Source: Microbacterium sp. ProA8 (lineage in GTDB: Bacteria; Actinomycetota; Actinomycetes; Actinomycetales; Microbacteriaceae). Taken from it: a stretch of 64,000 nt of DNA. Made by a program: the position numbers and the translations under genes. Positions 36,651 to 44,205 of this stretch are shown here, one piece after another. The first letter of the stretch is position 1, and each line of letters opens with the position of its first letter. The notes below the pieces were generated by a model. It was not told the DNA's origin, did no database searches, and saw nothing but the letters and a program-made list of their open reading frames with translations. The stretch covers positions 992,001 to 1,056,000 of the forward strand of contig NZ_CP157000.1 of NCBI RefSeq assembly GCF_039905635.1, read 5' to 3'.

Positions 36651-38095
36651 GGCAGAGGCTCCGGTGCGGCGACAGGATTGCGGCTGAGGCGCTCGACCGC
36701 GTCGCGCAGGAACTGCTTGGGGGCGAATCCGGGCAGAGTCATGCCGATGTCCTGCCAGGCCTGCTCGAGCGAAATGCCATGATGGCGGACTCCGTAGAGC
36801 GCGGCGACCGCTGCCGTGCGGCTGCGGCCCTCGGCGCAGTGCAGGAACACGCGCCCGCCTTCGCGGCGGAGGGTGGCGACGGCATCCACTGCGTCTTCGA
36901 GGACGACGTCGAGGTGATTGTTTCTGTAGTCCTGGTCGATGAGCCAGATCTGGACGCTCTCGACCCTGCCGGGTGTGTGACGGCGCCCGATGCGGCAGAG
37001 GGAGACGACAGCATCCACCTCATTGGGGAGTCGATCGAGCGCGGCGATCGAACCGATCCAGACACCGTCGTCATACGGGTGCCTGAACAGGTGATCGTTG
37101 AACGGATACACGGTGGCTCGGGCGGCGCTGGGCCACCCCTCAGGGTCCGGCTTCCCGTGCCGCGCGGCGAGGCATGCGAGTCGGACGAGCTCATCAGAGC
37201 CCAGCCCGGGCCATCCGTGCAGACGGCGTTTCATCGACCAGGGCAGAGCGCTCGCTCCCCACGTCGCGCCAGCGAGCGATCCTGCGATCGCGGCAACCGT
37301 GTCGGTGTCGCCTCCCCCGCGTACCGCGCGTTCGATCACATCGCGCGGTGACGTCGCTCCCGAGAGCGCGGCAAGGGCAGCCTGGAACGCGCGGACGACC
37401 CAGCCATTGCCTTCGCGGAAGTCGCGAGGGTGCGCGTGAAGGTGCGTCGCTTCCTCGATCAGGTCGCTCCACCGATTCCGGCGGTCCGAGGGAATCCACG
37501 CCAGCTGAGCCCGGATGTCGAGCTCACCGGTCAAGATCGCGTGCCGGACGGCGAGACACCAGAGTGTGCACGCATCGACGTTGTCGATCTCCCAGTGCGT
37601 GAGTTGGGCGATCCGTCCTGCTGCCGAGCCAAGCTCGGCCGGCGAACGGTCGAGGTAGCCGAGTGCGTCCGGTCCCGTGCGCATGAGGGACCCGTTGCCG
37701 CCACTGCGCCCAGCGCCGACGTGCATCGCCTCGGCGACGTTTCTCGCGTCCTTCTCATCCGCGTCGTCGGCGAGCCGGCCGAGCACGGAGCGAGTTTGAG
37801 AGCCCACATCCTTCGCCGTCCGAGACCAATCGCGCCAGCTCCGCAGGATCGTCGCCATCGACGACTCGTCTTCGAGCTTGTGCCCGTCCGCCAGCAGAGC
37901 CAGGACCGGCATGGCCATGCTGGTGTCGTCGGTCCACTCGGCGACCTCGTGACCGAAACGGCCGACACCGAACTCAGGTGTCACGGAGTCCGAGAGCGCG
38001 GGGCCGAACTCGTACTGCGAGCCGAGCGCATCGCCCGCAGCCGAGACCACGACGGCTCCGGCGGCGCGATCGAGCTGCGGCGCGGAGAGGTGCAT
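36647..38095 (-). CDS. ADP-ribosylglycohydrolase fused to dual-specificity phosphatase
   Basis: A 482-residue two-domain enzyme. Residues 1-315 are an ARH/DraG-type hydrolase with GDALGSQYEFG (21-31), metal-binding WTDDT (54-58) and GGDTDTVAAIAG (261-272), which removes ADP-ribose from its acceptors. Residues about 325-475 are a dual-specificity phosphatase with the P-loop HCAEGRSRT (C420, R426; CX5R). The ATG shares its A with the stop of the 93-aa gene upstream (TGATG), and its stop overlaps the FRG start. The pairing suggests two-step removal of an ADP-ribose-containing, phosphorylated mark; this is inference. Confidence 0.9.
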   Translation of the reverse strand: MHLSAPQLDRAAGAVVVSAAGDALGSQYEFGPALSDSVTPEFGVGRFGHEVAEWTDDTSMAMPVLALLADGHKLEDESSMATILRSWRDWSRTAKDVGSQTRSVLGRLADDADEKDARNVAEAMHVGAGRSGGNGSLMRTGPDALGYLDRSPAELGSAAGRIAQLTHWEIDNVDACTLWCLAVRHAILTGELDIRAQLAWIPSDRRNRWSDLIEEATHLHAHPRDFREGNGWVVRAFQAALAALSGATSPRDVIERAVRGGGDTDTVAAIAGSLAGATWGASALPWSMKRRLHGWPGLGSDELVRLACLAARHGKPDPEGWPSAARATVYPFNDHLFRHPYDDGVWIGSIAALDRLPNEVDAVVSLCRIGRRHTPGRVESVQIWLIDQDYRNNHLDVVLEDAVDAVATLRREGGRVFLHCAEGRSRTAAVAALYGVRHHGISLEQAWQDIGMTLPGFAPKQFLRDAVERLSRNPVAAPEPLP

Positions 38096-38376
38096 CAGTG
38101 TGCTCCCACCGGGGTGACGTGCGAGCGCTCGCCCGAACGCACCGAAGAGGCACTCTCAGTGCGAAGGTAGAAGAACTGCCACTTCCCCTGAACGGGGGAG
38201 TCTCCAGTGCATGTGTACACGGCGGACGGATGGGATGCCGCGGGCTGGCCCAACGGGATGGTCAGCGAAGCTCCTGTGTACGGCCCGCCGAGATCGGGCA
38301 GGTCGCCGTACGAGGCGCCGTCCAACGGGCCGCCGAACAGCTGGCACAGGACCCTGCCCTCGATGCTCTCGTTCAT
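38095..38376 (-). CDS. Small unknown protein, first gene of the FRG operon
   Basis: A 93-residue protein beginning MNESIEGRVLCQLFGGPLDG, probably a compact beta-rich fold (PYTGASLTIPLGQ, AVYTCTGDSP, KWQFFYLRTES). No family is recognised. AAGGAG lies 7 bases before ATG 38376. Its stop shares a base with the start of the glycohydrolase-phosphatase gene, so all three genes form one coupled unit. Its size and first place fit an antitoxin, immunity or sensor role, but nothing in the sequence proves one. Confidence 0.7.
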   Translation of the reverse strand: MNESIEGRVLCQLFGGPLDGASYGDLPDLGGPYTGASLTIPLGQPAASHPSAVYTCTGDSPVQGKWQFFYLRTESASSVRSGERSHVTPVGAH

Positions 38377-38391
38377 GTTGTGCTCCTTCGA

Positions 38392-38460
38392 TTAAACGCA
38401 TATCTGCGCTAAAGCCAGTCTGCCTGCCGTTGCCAAATTGCGCAAGACTGCGTTAAAAGC
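38392..38460. promoter_or_regulatory. Operator region with repeated TGCG(T/C)TAA boxes
   Basis: In the AT-rich divergent gap there are three related boxes: TTAAACGCA (38392-38400, inverted), CTGCGCTAAAGC (38404-38415) and CTGCGTTAAAAGC (38448-38460, direct). The palindrome TTGCGCAA (38438-38445) lies between. On the minus strand TTGGCA, 17 bases, TTTAGC forms a candidate promoter whose -10 overlaps the middle box. The NrtR-like protein encoded on the plus arm is the obvious candidate to bind here. Confidence 0.55.
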
Positions 38461-38558
38461 AAATGAATTGGTATGTTGGGCAGGCGATATTTGCGCGGCT
38501 CTGAGCTAAATGTCGGTGGCAGGTGACAAACTTCGAACGAGAGGGAATGGAGGAGCGC

Positions 38559-39080
38559 ATGGTCCGTACGTCGTTGCCGGTGCAGAGACCTGGGGGAGCT
38601 GTGGCGGCCCCGGAGATGGAGCAGGCTTTCGCCACGGAGGTGGAATCATGGTTGCGCCATCACGTGGTCGCGGCGCCGCCCGTGACCTGGAGTCCACGCG
38701 GCAACGGGCTGATCGCCGTCCGTTCCGTGGACGAGATTGCCGAACGGGTGAGCGGATTGCTCACTGAAGGATCCTGGGCGGTGGCGAGGCGGACACATGC
38801 CTCGTTGTGGGCGCAGTGCATGCGAGTGGACGGGGGCTGGATCGTTGAAGTCAACGGTGTTCCCGGACCCGCCTGCTTCACGCGGCGAGTGCAGCAGGCC
38901 CGGGGTCGTCCACGTCTTTGGCAGGCCATCGGCCGTCGGCGGGTCTACGATGCCGGCCATCTGATGGCGGACTATCTGCCCCACGACGTCTTGACGAGCC
39001 CACTGCAGGTGGCGCAGATCATGTGGGCCTGGCTACGGGCATCATCCCTTCCTGATGGGTACGCATTGCGAGACCTGTGA
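38559..39080 (+). CDS. Unknown 173-aa protein, divergent from the FRG operon
   Basis: A 173-residue soluble protein of no recognised family; residues 35-110 look alpha/beta (VTWSPRGNGLIAVRSVDEIAE, ASLWAQCMRVDGGWIVEVNG). The C-terminus is helical (DYLPHDVLTSPLQVAQIMWAWL). I chose ATG 38559 because GGAGG lies 5 bases upstream; a GTG at 38523 keeps the frame open but has no good site. It is first in the plus arm that continues to the nucleotidase-HD and NrtR-like genes. Confidence 0.65.
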   Translation: MVRTSLPVQRPGGAVAAPEMEQAFATEVESWLRHHVVAAPPVTWSPRGNGLIAVRSVDEIAERVSGLLTEGSWAVARRTHASLWAQCMRVDGGWIVEVNGVPGPACFTRRVQQARGRPRLWQAIGRRRVYDAGHLMADYLPHDVLTSPLQVAQIMWAWLRASSLPDGYALRDL

Positions 39081-39143
39081 TCAGGCCGGCCCCGCGATCC
39101 AGCACGACGTCCGCTAGATGAGTTTGCAGCGAGGAGAGACGAG

Positions 39144-40256
39144 ATGAGTATGAACGACGCCGCCAGTGGACCGAAGCAGATCCTTTACATCGACATGGAC
39201 AACACGCTGGTCGACTTCCGGTCCGGCATCGACCGAATCGACACCCGACAGCACGCCGACTTCGCGGACCGGTACGACGAAGTCCCGGGCATCTTCGCCC
39301 TCATGGAGCCGCTGCCAGGGGCGATCGAGGCGTTCCATGAGCTCGCGGAGGTGTACGACACGTACATCCTGTCCACCGCGCCGTGGTTGAACCCGTCGGC
39401 CTGGCAGCACAAGATCGAGTGGGTCCAGCGGCACCTCGGCGAGCACGACGGCACGCCCGCGTACAAGCGACTGATCCTTTCGCATCACAAGAACCTGAAT
39501 CGCGGGGACTTCCTCGTCGACGACCGGCCGTTCCACCGCGGTGCCGACAGGTTCGAGGGTGAGGTCATCGCGTTCGGAACCGACGAGTTCCCTGACTGGC
39601 CCACGGTTACGCAGTACCTGTTGAAGCGCGCGACCTCGGCCGGATCCGTCGTACCTGTGAAGGGCGACGCTGACGGGGGCGACGGCGCCGCTTCCGCATC
39701 ATCCACGGTGCAGGAGAAGCCGATCTCCGACCTCAGCGACACGGAGCGGCTCGAGCAGTCGGCGCGCGCCCAATCGCTCGCGGTCGCCGTGCACACGGGC
39801 CAGCGCGACAAGCTGGGGGTGGACTACATTCGACACCCGGCCGCCATCAGCCTGCACTTCGACCCCATCGCGAACACCGTCGAACACTGCGCCGCCTGGT
39901 TGCACGACGTGCTCGAAGACACAGCCGTCGATGCTCGCAGGCTGCGGCTCGCCGGCATCCATCCCGCCGTGATCGAGATCGTCGCGCTGCTGACGCGTGA
40001 CTCGAACACGAGCGGCGACGACTACTACCGTCGCATCGCTGGGAATGCCGCGGCGCGCGCCGTGAAGTACGCCGACGTCACACACAACACTGACCCCGAC
40101 CGCGTCGCGCCCCTCGATGAGCCGACGAGAGATCGGCTGCGCGAGAAGTACGAGCACGCCCTCCAGGTGCTCGGTCTGCCATGGCCCGATCACGCCGCCT
40201 TGCGCGCGAGCAACGCGTGGGTAGTGGGAAATCCGCAGGTCTACGGACGGCGATGA
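39144..40256 (+). CDS. 5'(3')-deoxyribonucleotidase fused to alarmone-hydrolase-type HD domain
   Basis: A 370-residue fusion. Residues 10-165 are a HAD-fold NT5C-type nucleotidase: catalytic DMDNTLVDF (17-25), STAPW (77-81) and GDFLVDDRP (121-129). After an Ala/Ser-rich linker (165-195), residues 205-345 are an HD domain of the SpoT/MESH1 type: Y229-x-x-H231-P, LHDVLEDT with H254, D255, E258 and D259, and VKYADVTHNTD. The ED pair is the (p)ppGpp 3'-pyrophosphohydrolase signature. It should dephosphorylate nucleotides and possibly alarmones. AGGAG precedes ATG 39144. Its stop overlaps the next start (ATGA). Confidence 0.85.
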   Translation: MSMNDAASGPKQILYIDMDNTLVDFRSGIDRIDTRQHADFADRYDEVPGIFALMEPLPGAIEAFHELAEVYDTYILSTAPWLNPSAWQHKIEWVQRHLGEHDGTPAYKRLILSHHKNLNRGDFLVDDRPFHRGADRFEGEVIAFGTDEFPDWPTVTQYLLKRATSAGSVVPVKGDADGGDGAASASSTVQEKPISDLSDTERLEQSARAQSLAVAVHTGQRDKLGVDYIRHPAAISLHFDPIANTVEHCAAWLHDVLEDTAVDARRLRLAGIHPAVIEIVALLTRDSNTSGDDYYRRIAGNAAARAVKYADVTHNTDPDRVAPLDEPTRDRLREKYEHALQVLGLPWPDHAALRASNAWVVGNPQVYGRR

Positions 40257-40900
40257 TCTACCGCGACAGCCACGGCAAATCCCTCGAGGACTATCCGCGC
40301 CCATCGGTCGCGGCCGACACCGCGGTCCTCACGATCGCGGGCGATCGGCTCTGCGTGCTGCTCACGCTCACCAACGACGCCACCCGCCGCGAGGAAGCGG
40401 AATGGCGGCTGCCAGGGACATTCATTCACTCCGGCGAGACGCTTCGGGATGCCGCCACCCGGGCACTGCGCGACAAAGCCGGCGTCGTCGGCGTCGAGGT
40501 GCGACAACTGCACGTGTTCGACGCGCCGCAGCGCGACGATCGCGGCTGGGTCCTCTCCGTCGCGCACTATGGCGTCGGGCGCGCCGAGGCCCTCATGACG
40601 AGCGAGCGGGTCCGTCTGGCCCCGGTCGATGAGCTGCCGCCTCTCAAGTACGACCACGCCGCGATCGTGGCGTTCGCCGTCGACTCGGTGCGGACCGACT
40701 ACCGGCGCAGCCCCGACCCCGAGCGGCTGCTCCTCGCACCGTTCACCATCCGACAGCTCCGCCTGCTCCACGAGATCGTCCTCGGAGAGCAGCTGCTGCC
40801 CGACACTTTCCGGCGCACCATGCTCGACAAGCTCACGCCTACCGGCGCGCAGCTGCGCGAGGGGCGCGGCCGTCCAGCCGAGCTCTACCTGCGTGCATGA
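40253..40900 (+). CDS. NrtR-like regulator: degenerate Nudix plus winged helix
   Basis: A 215-residue protein. Residues 20-140 are a Nudix fold, but the Nudix box reads GETLRDAATRALRDKAG: the catalytic REUXEE is RALRDK and the first glycine is lost, so hydrolysis is unlikely. Residues 145-215 (LLLAPFTIRQLRLLHEIVLG ... FRRTMLDKLTPTGAQ ... GRPAELYLRA) are the winged helix of NrtR regulators, which sense ADP-ribose or NAD-related ligands. ATG 40253 overlaps the nucleotidase-HD stop. It likely controls this locus through the boxes at 38392-38460. Confidence 0.85.
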   Translation: MIYRDSHGKSLEDYPRPSVAADTAVLTIAGDRLCVLLTLTNDATRREEAEWRLPGTFIHSGETLRDAATRALRDKAGVVGVEVRQLHVFDAPQRDDRGWVLSVAHYGVGRAEALMTSERVRLAPVDELPPLKYDHAAIVAFAVDSVRTDYRRSPDPERLLLAPFTIRQLRLLHEIVLGEQLLPDTFRRTMLDKLTPTGAQLREGRGRPAELYLRA

Positions 40901-41062
40901 CGAGGGAAGGGGCACCACATGTTAGGTGCTGTCCGTTCAGGCCCGATTCGTGGGCAACGGGAGTGGTACATCACCCTCCGCCGCTCAGACCAAGAGCCGA
41001 ATATTATTCACTCGGGTTGATCCACTATGAACTCCCGATGAGGAGGCGCCCGCGCTATGTCG

Positions 41063-41135
41063 ACGCGACGGCGGGAGTCGAACCCGCTGCGCGACCGGGT
41101 ATGAGCCGGCGCCCGGAACCAACCGGATCGTCGCG
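41063..41135 (-). tRNA. tRNA-like cloverleaf, anticodon CAT (Met/Ile2-type), non-canonical
   Basis: On the minus strand a perfect 7-bp acceptor stem CGCGACG / CGTCGCG encloses a D arm CCGG-TTGGTT-CCGG, an anticodon arm GCCGG-CTCATAC-CCGGT (anticodon CAT), a 6-base variable loop, and a T arm GCGGG-TTCGACT-CCCGC with canonical T loop. Oddities: D loop of only 6 bases, A instead of T at position 8, two bases between D and anticodon stems, T as discriminator and no encoded CCA. TTGCGC and TACGGT upstream (19-base spacer) may be its promoter. It may be a divergent functional tRNA, a mimic or a decayed copy. Confidence 0.55.
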
Positions 41136-41263
41136 ATGCTCCCGCTGGGCGGGAACGTCACCACCGTAGCGGGACGCCGATGGGCGTGCGCAAGAGATTA
41201 ATGATGGTTTCGCCGTGAGTCGACGGATGACGGCCGATTCGATCGGGCGGGAGGCGGCGTGGG

Positions 41264-41294
41264 CGTTTCGTCTCGCTTCGCTCGCTCAACGACC
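41264..41294. repeat. Family A palindromic repeat at the end of the LacI gene
   Basis: CGTTTCGTCTCGCTTCGCT then CGCTCAACGACC; imperfect hairpin. On the minus strand it supplies the TGA stop and last codons of the LacI-family gene (GGTCGTTGA). Confidence 0.8.
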
Positions 41295-42350
41295 GGGAGG
41301 TCGGTGACCGCCCACAGGCACCGGCGCGGTGCTGTCGCGCACCATCAGCGAGGTCGCGAGCTCGACATGCCGCGAGGAGGGCTTGTTCCCCTCGGCCATC
41401 ACCAGAACCGTCTGCACGGCCATTGCGCCCATCCCCTCGAGGTGCTGATGCACCGTCGTCAGCGGCGGCGTGGTCCACGCCGCCTGCGGGGTGTCGTCGA
41501 ATCCCATGACGCTCAACTCCTGGGGAACACGAATGCCGAGCTGGTGGGCGGCCGCCAGCACACCGACGGCGATCTCGTCGTCGCCGGCCATGATCGCGGT
41601 CGGAGGATTCGCCGACGTCAGGATGTCGCGCGCGTGCTCGGCTCCTGTCTCGATCGCGAACTGACCCGCGCGGATCAGCGATGCGTCGATGCTCACTCCC
41701 GCGGCGTCCAGCGCCGCCTGGTAGCCGTAAAGCCGGTCGCGCGCGGCGTCGGACGCCTCGGGACCGCCGATCCAGGCGATGCGGCGATGACCGAGCTCGA
41801 TGAGGTGCTCGGCGGCGGTGCGCGCCCCTGCCCAGTTGCTCGAACCCACGCTCACCATGCGCGGGTGGTGCGTGTCGACCGGGTCCACCATGACGAACGG
41901 CAGGCTGGCGTTGCTCGCGGCCTCGATCAGCCCGTCCGGCTGCGACAGCGTGAGGCCGACGAAGCCGACGACGCCTGACGCCTTCTGCTCGTCGATCCAC
42001 TCGCGGGCGACGGCGCGCTGCGTGCGGGAGCCGCGGGCAGGTGCGAGGCGCGTGATGAGATCGAGGCCGGCCTCGGTGGTCGCCGCGAGCACACCCTGAA
42101 GAACGCCCAGGATGTACGGCGACGCGGGGATGTCGAAGACGACGGCCAGCGCGCGACGGTCGGGGGCCGGCGCCGGCGCCGTGCTCGGTCGGTAGCCGAG
42201 CTCCGCGACCGCCTGGAGCACGCGCTCGCGCGTGTCAGCCGAGATGTCTTCGCGGCCGTTCAGCGCCTTCGACACGGTGGCTCGCGAGACGCCGACCGCT
42301 GTCGCGACGTCTGCGAGGGTCGCGCGATGCTGCCCGGAACCGCTCACCAC
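41286..42350 (-). CDS. LacI-family transcriptional regulator of the xylosidase operon
   Basis: A 354-residue repressor. The N-terminal helix-turn-helix and hinge (ATLADVATAVGVSRATVSKAL, then NGREDISADTRERVL) are followed by a periplasmic-binding-like sensor domain (about 65-345). It is divergent from the GH39-ABC sugar operon and has a perfect palindrome of LacI type (42474-42492) in the gap, so it most likely represses that operon until a xylo-oligosaccharide or similar sugar binds. Start codon GTG/ATG near 42350 was taken from the conserved N-terminus. Confidence 0.92.
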   Translation of the reverse strand: MVSGSGQHRATLADVATAVGVSRATVSKALNGREDISADTRERVLQAVAELGYRPSTAPAPAPDRRALAVVFDIPASPYILGVLQGVLAATTEAGLDLITRLAPARGSRTQRAVAREWIDEQKASGVVGFVGLTLSQPDGLIEAASNASLPFVMVDPVDTHHPRMVSVGSSNWAGARTAAEHLIELGHRRIAWIGGPEASDAARDRLYGYQAALDAAGVSIDASLIRAGQFAIETGAEHARDILTSANPPTAIMAGDDEIAVGVLAAAHQLGIRVPQELSVMGFDDTPQAAWTTPPLTTVHQHLEGMGAMAVQTVLVMAEGNKPSSRHVELATSLMVRDSTAPVPVGGHRPPGR

Positions 42351-42427
42351 GGCGTCGCAAGCTCCGAACTAGTTTCGAAATCCAGTTCCACTTTCGTCCT
42401 CCGCGGGTCTCACCTGTCGGCTCGATG

Positions 42428-42457
42428 TTGACAGCAGCATGCTCTGCTGTCTAGCCT
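42428..42457 (+). promoter_or_regulatory. Predicted promoter of the GH39-ABC operon
   Basis: TTGACA (42428-42433), an 18-base spacer and TAGCCT (42452-42457). The spacer holds a 7-bp inverted repeat ACAGCAG / CTGCTGT. Transcription would start just upstream of the LacI operator. Confidence 0.6.
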
Positions 42458-42473
42458 GATCGAACGATACATG

Positions 42474-42492
42474 TTGCGAAACATTTTCGCAA
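42474..42492. promoter_or_regulatory. LacI-type operator
   Basis: Perfect inverted repeat TTGCGAAA-CAT-TTTCGCAA placed 17 bases after the predicted -10 and 41 bases before the xylosidase start, so bound repressor would block initiation or elongation. Confidence 0.75.
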
Positions 42493-42532
42493 GTATCGAA
42501 TCCACCCGCATCTCGACCAACGGAGGTCATCC

Positions 42533-44164
42533 TTGTCCGTCGTGACAACGCCCGCACTCATGATCGACGGACGGTCGTCTGCCGACGTGCCGCTGCATCA
42601 CGTCTGGAGCGTGTGCCTCGGAGCGGGGAGGGCGAACGAGGCGCTGCGTGCGGACTGGCAGAGCCATTTCCGCGAAGCGGTGAACACGCTGGGTGCCCGC
42701 TACGTGCGGTTCCACGGCGTCTTCCACGACGACATGTTCGTGTACCGCACCTCCAACGGCGGCGGCTTCGGGCCGGCGACGCCTCTGGAGAAGCCCGTCT
42801 TCACCTTCGCCTACGTCGACAAGGTGTTCGACGCCATCCTCGACATGGGCGCACGGCCCTTCGTCGAGCTCGGCTTCATGCCGCGCGAGCTCGCCACGCA
42901 GACCGAGACGCTCTTCTGGTGGAAGGCGCACTGCAGCCCCCCGAACGACATGGGGGCCTGGGTCGACCTCGTCACGGCGACCGTCGAGCACTGGATCGAG
43001 CGCTACGGCATCGACGAGGTGCGCACGTGGCCCTTCGAGATCTGGAACGAGCCCAACCTGGTGCCGCACTTCTGGACCGGCACCCGCACCGAGTACTTCG
43101 AGCTCTACGAAGCGACGGCGAGAGCGCTGAAGGCGATCGACCCGGCCCTGAGGGTGGGCGGTCCTTCCTCCTCGGTGTTCGTGCCGGACTCGCGCTACGA
43201 CGGCGAGTACCACGACAAGTCGGTCGAGGCGGCGACCGCCGAGGCGCCGGATCCCGAGGTGCTGCCCTGGAAGCCGGTCTGGATCAACGAGCTGATCGCG
43301 TACTGCGCCGAGCGGGATCTGCCCATCGACTTCCTCTCCACGCACCTCTACCCCACGGACTACGCCTTCGACACGCAGGGCGTCGGGCGGTCGATCAGCC
43401 GGGGTCGCGATGCCACGCGGCAGGACCTCGAGATCATGCGGCAGGTCATCGCCGACTCCCCGTACCCGAACGCCGACCTGCACATCACCGAGTGGTCGAC
43501 GTCGCCGTCCAGCCGCGACCACATGCACGACACGGTCTATGCGGCGACCTACATCGTGCGCGCCTTCCTGCAGTGCCACGACCTCGCCGACTCGATCTCG
43601 TACTGGACGTTCACCGACGTCTTCGAGGAGGGCGGGGGCGGCATCGGGCCGTTCCACGGCGGCTTCGGGTTCGTCAACGAGCAGGGCATCCACAAGCCGA
43701 CGTTCCACGCGATGGCCATGCTCAACCGCCTCGGCGATCGCATCGCCCTCCAGACTGATCACGGCATCATCACGAAGACCGAGACGGATGCCGTGGCCGC
43801 GGTGTTCTTCAACTACCCCGAGTCGATGGGCTCGCACTCGGTGGGCGGGGCCACCCGCTACGAGCAGACGCGCCGGCTCGCGGGCGAAGGACCGGCCCGC
43901 CGCATCCTCCACGTCGTCGACGGGCTCATGCCCGGCGACGTCTATGCCGTCGAGATCCTCGACCAGGAGCACGGCAACGTGGCCGAGGCGTGGCACCGCC
44001 TGGGCCAGCCGCTCAACCTCAGCCGTCACCAGGTCGCCGATCTCACGACGATCGCCGACGACCTCGACCGCAGCTCGCTCACCGTGCGGGCCGACGGCGT
44101 CCTCGAGATCGACATCACCTTGGCGCCCTGGGCCGTCATGTCGATCTCGCGCACCAACCCCTGA
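42533..44164 (+). CDS. GH39 glycoside hydrolase, probable beta-xylosidase
   Basis: A 543-residue intracellular enzyme without signal peptide. The TIM-barrel domain has the acid/base E173 in IWNEPN and the nucleophile E320 in ITEWS, with HLYPTDYAFDTQ between; a beta-sandwich follows. GH39 enzymes release xylose (some iduronate or other sugars) from short oligosaccharides. The start is TTG 42533, 6 bases after GGAGG. It leads an operon with a sugar-binding protein and two permeases; the ATPase is not nearby and is presumably a shared MsiK-type protein. Confidence 0.88.
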   Translation: MSVVTTPALMIDGRSSADVPLHHVWSVCLGAGRANEALRADWQSHFREAVNTLGARYVRFHGVFHDDMFVYRTSNGGGFGPATPLEKPVFTFAYVDKVFDAILDMGARPFVELGFMPRELATQTETLFWWKAHCSPPNDMGAWVDLVTATVEHWIERYGIDEVRTWPFEIWNEPNLVPHFWTGTRTEYFELYEATARALKAIDPALRVGGPSSSVFVPDSRYDGEYHDKSVEAATAEAPDPEVLPWKPVWINELIAYCAERDLPIDFLSTHLYPTDYAFDTQGVGRSISRGRDATRQDLEIMRQVIADSPYPNADLHITEWSTSPSSRDHMHDTVYAATYIVRAFLQCHDLADSISYWTFTDVFEEGGGGIGPFHGGFGFVNEQGIHKPTFHAMAMLNRLGDRIALQTDHGIITKTETDAVAAVFFNYPESMGSHSVGGATRYEQTRRLAGEGPARRILHVVDGLMPGDVYAVEILDQEHGNVAEAWHRLGQPLNLSRHQVADLTTIADDLDRSSLTVRADGVLEIDITLAPWAVMSISRTNP

Positions 44165-44205
44165 CCCAGAGATCCCGCGTACAACGACGTCACGAAAGGA
44201 CCACC

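Noticed and set aside
40253-40900. Active Nudix hydrolase
   Set aside because: The catalytic box glutamates are missing and a winged-helix domain is present, so regulator is the better call.
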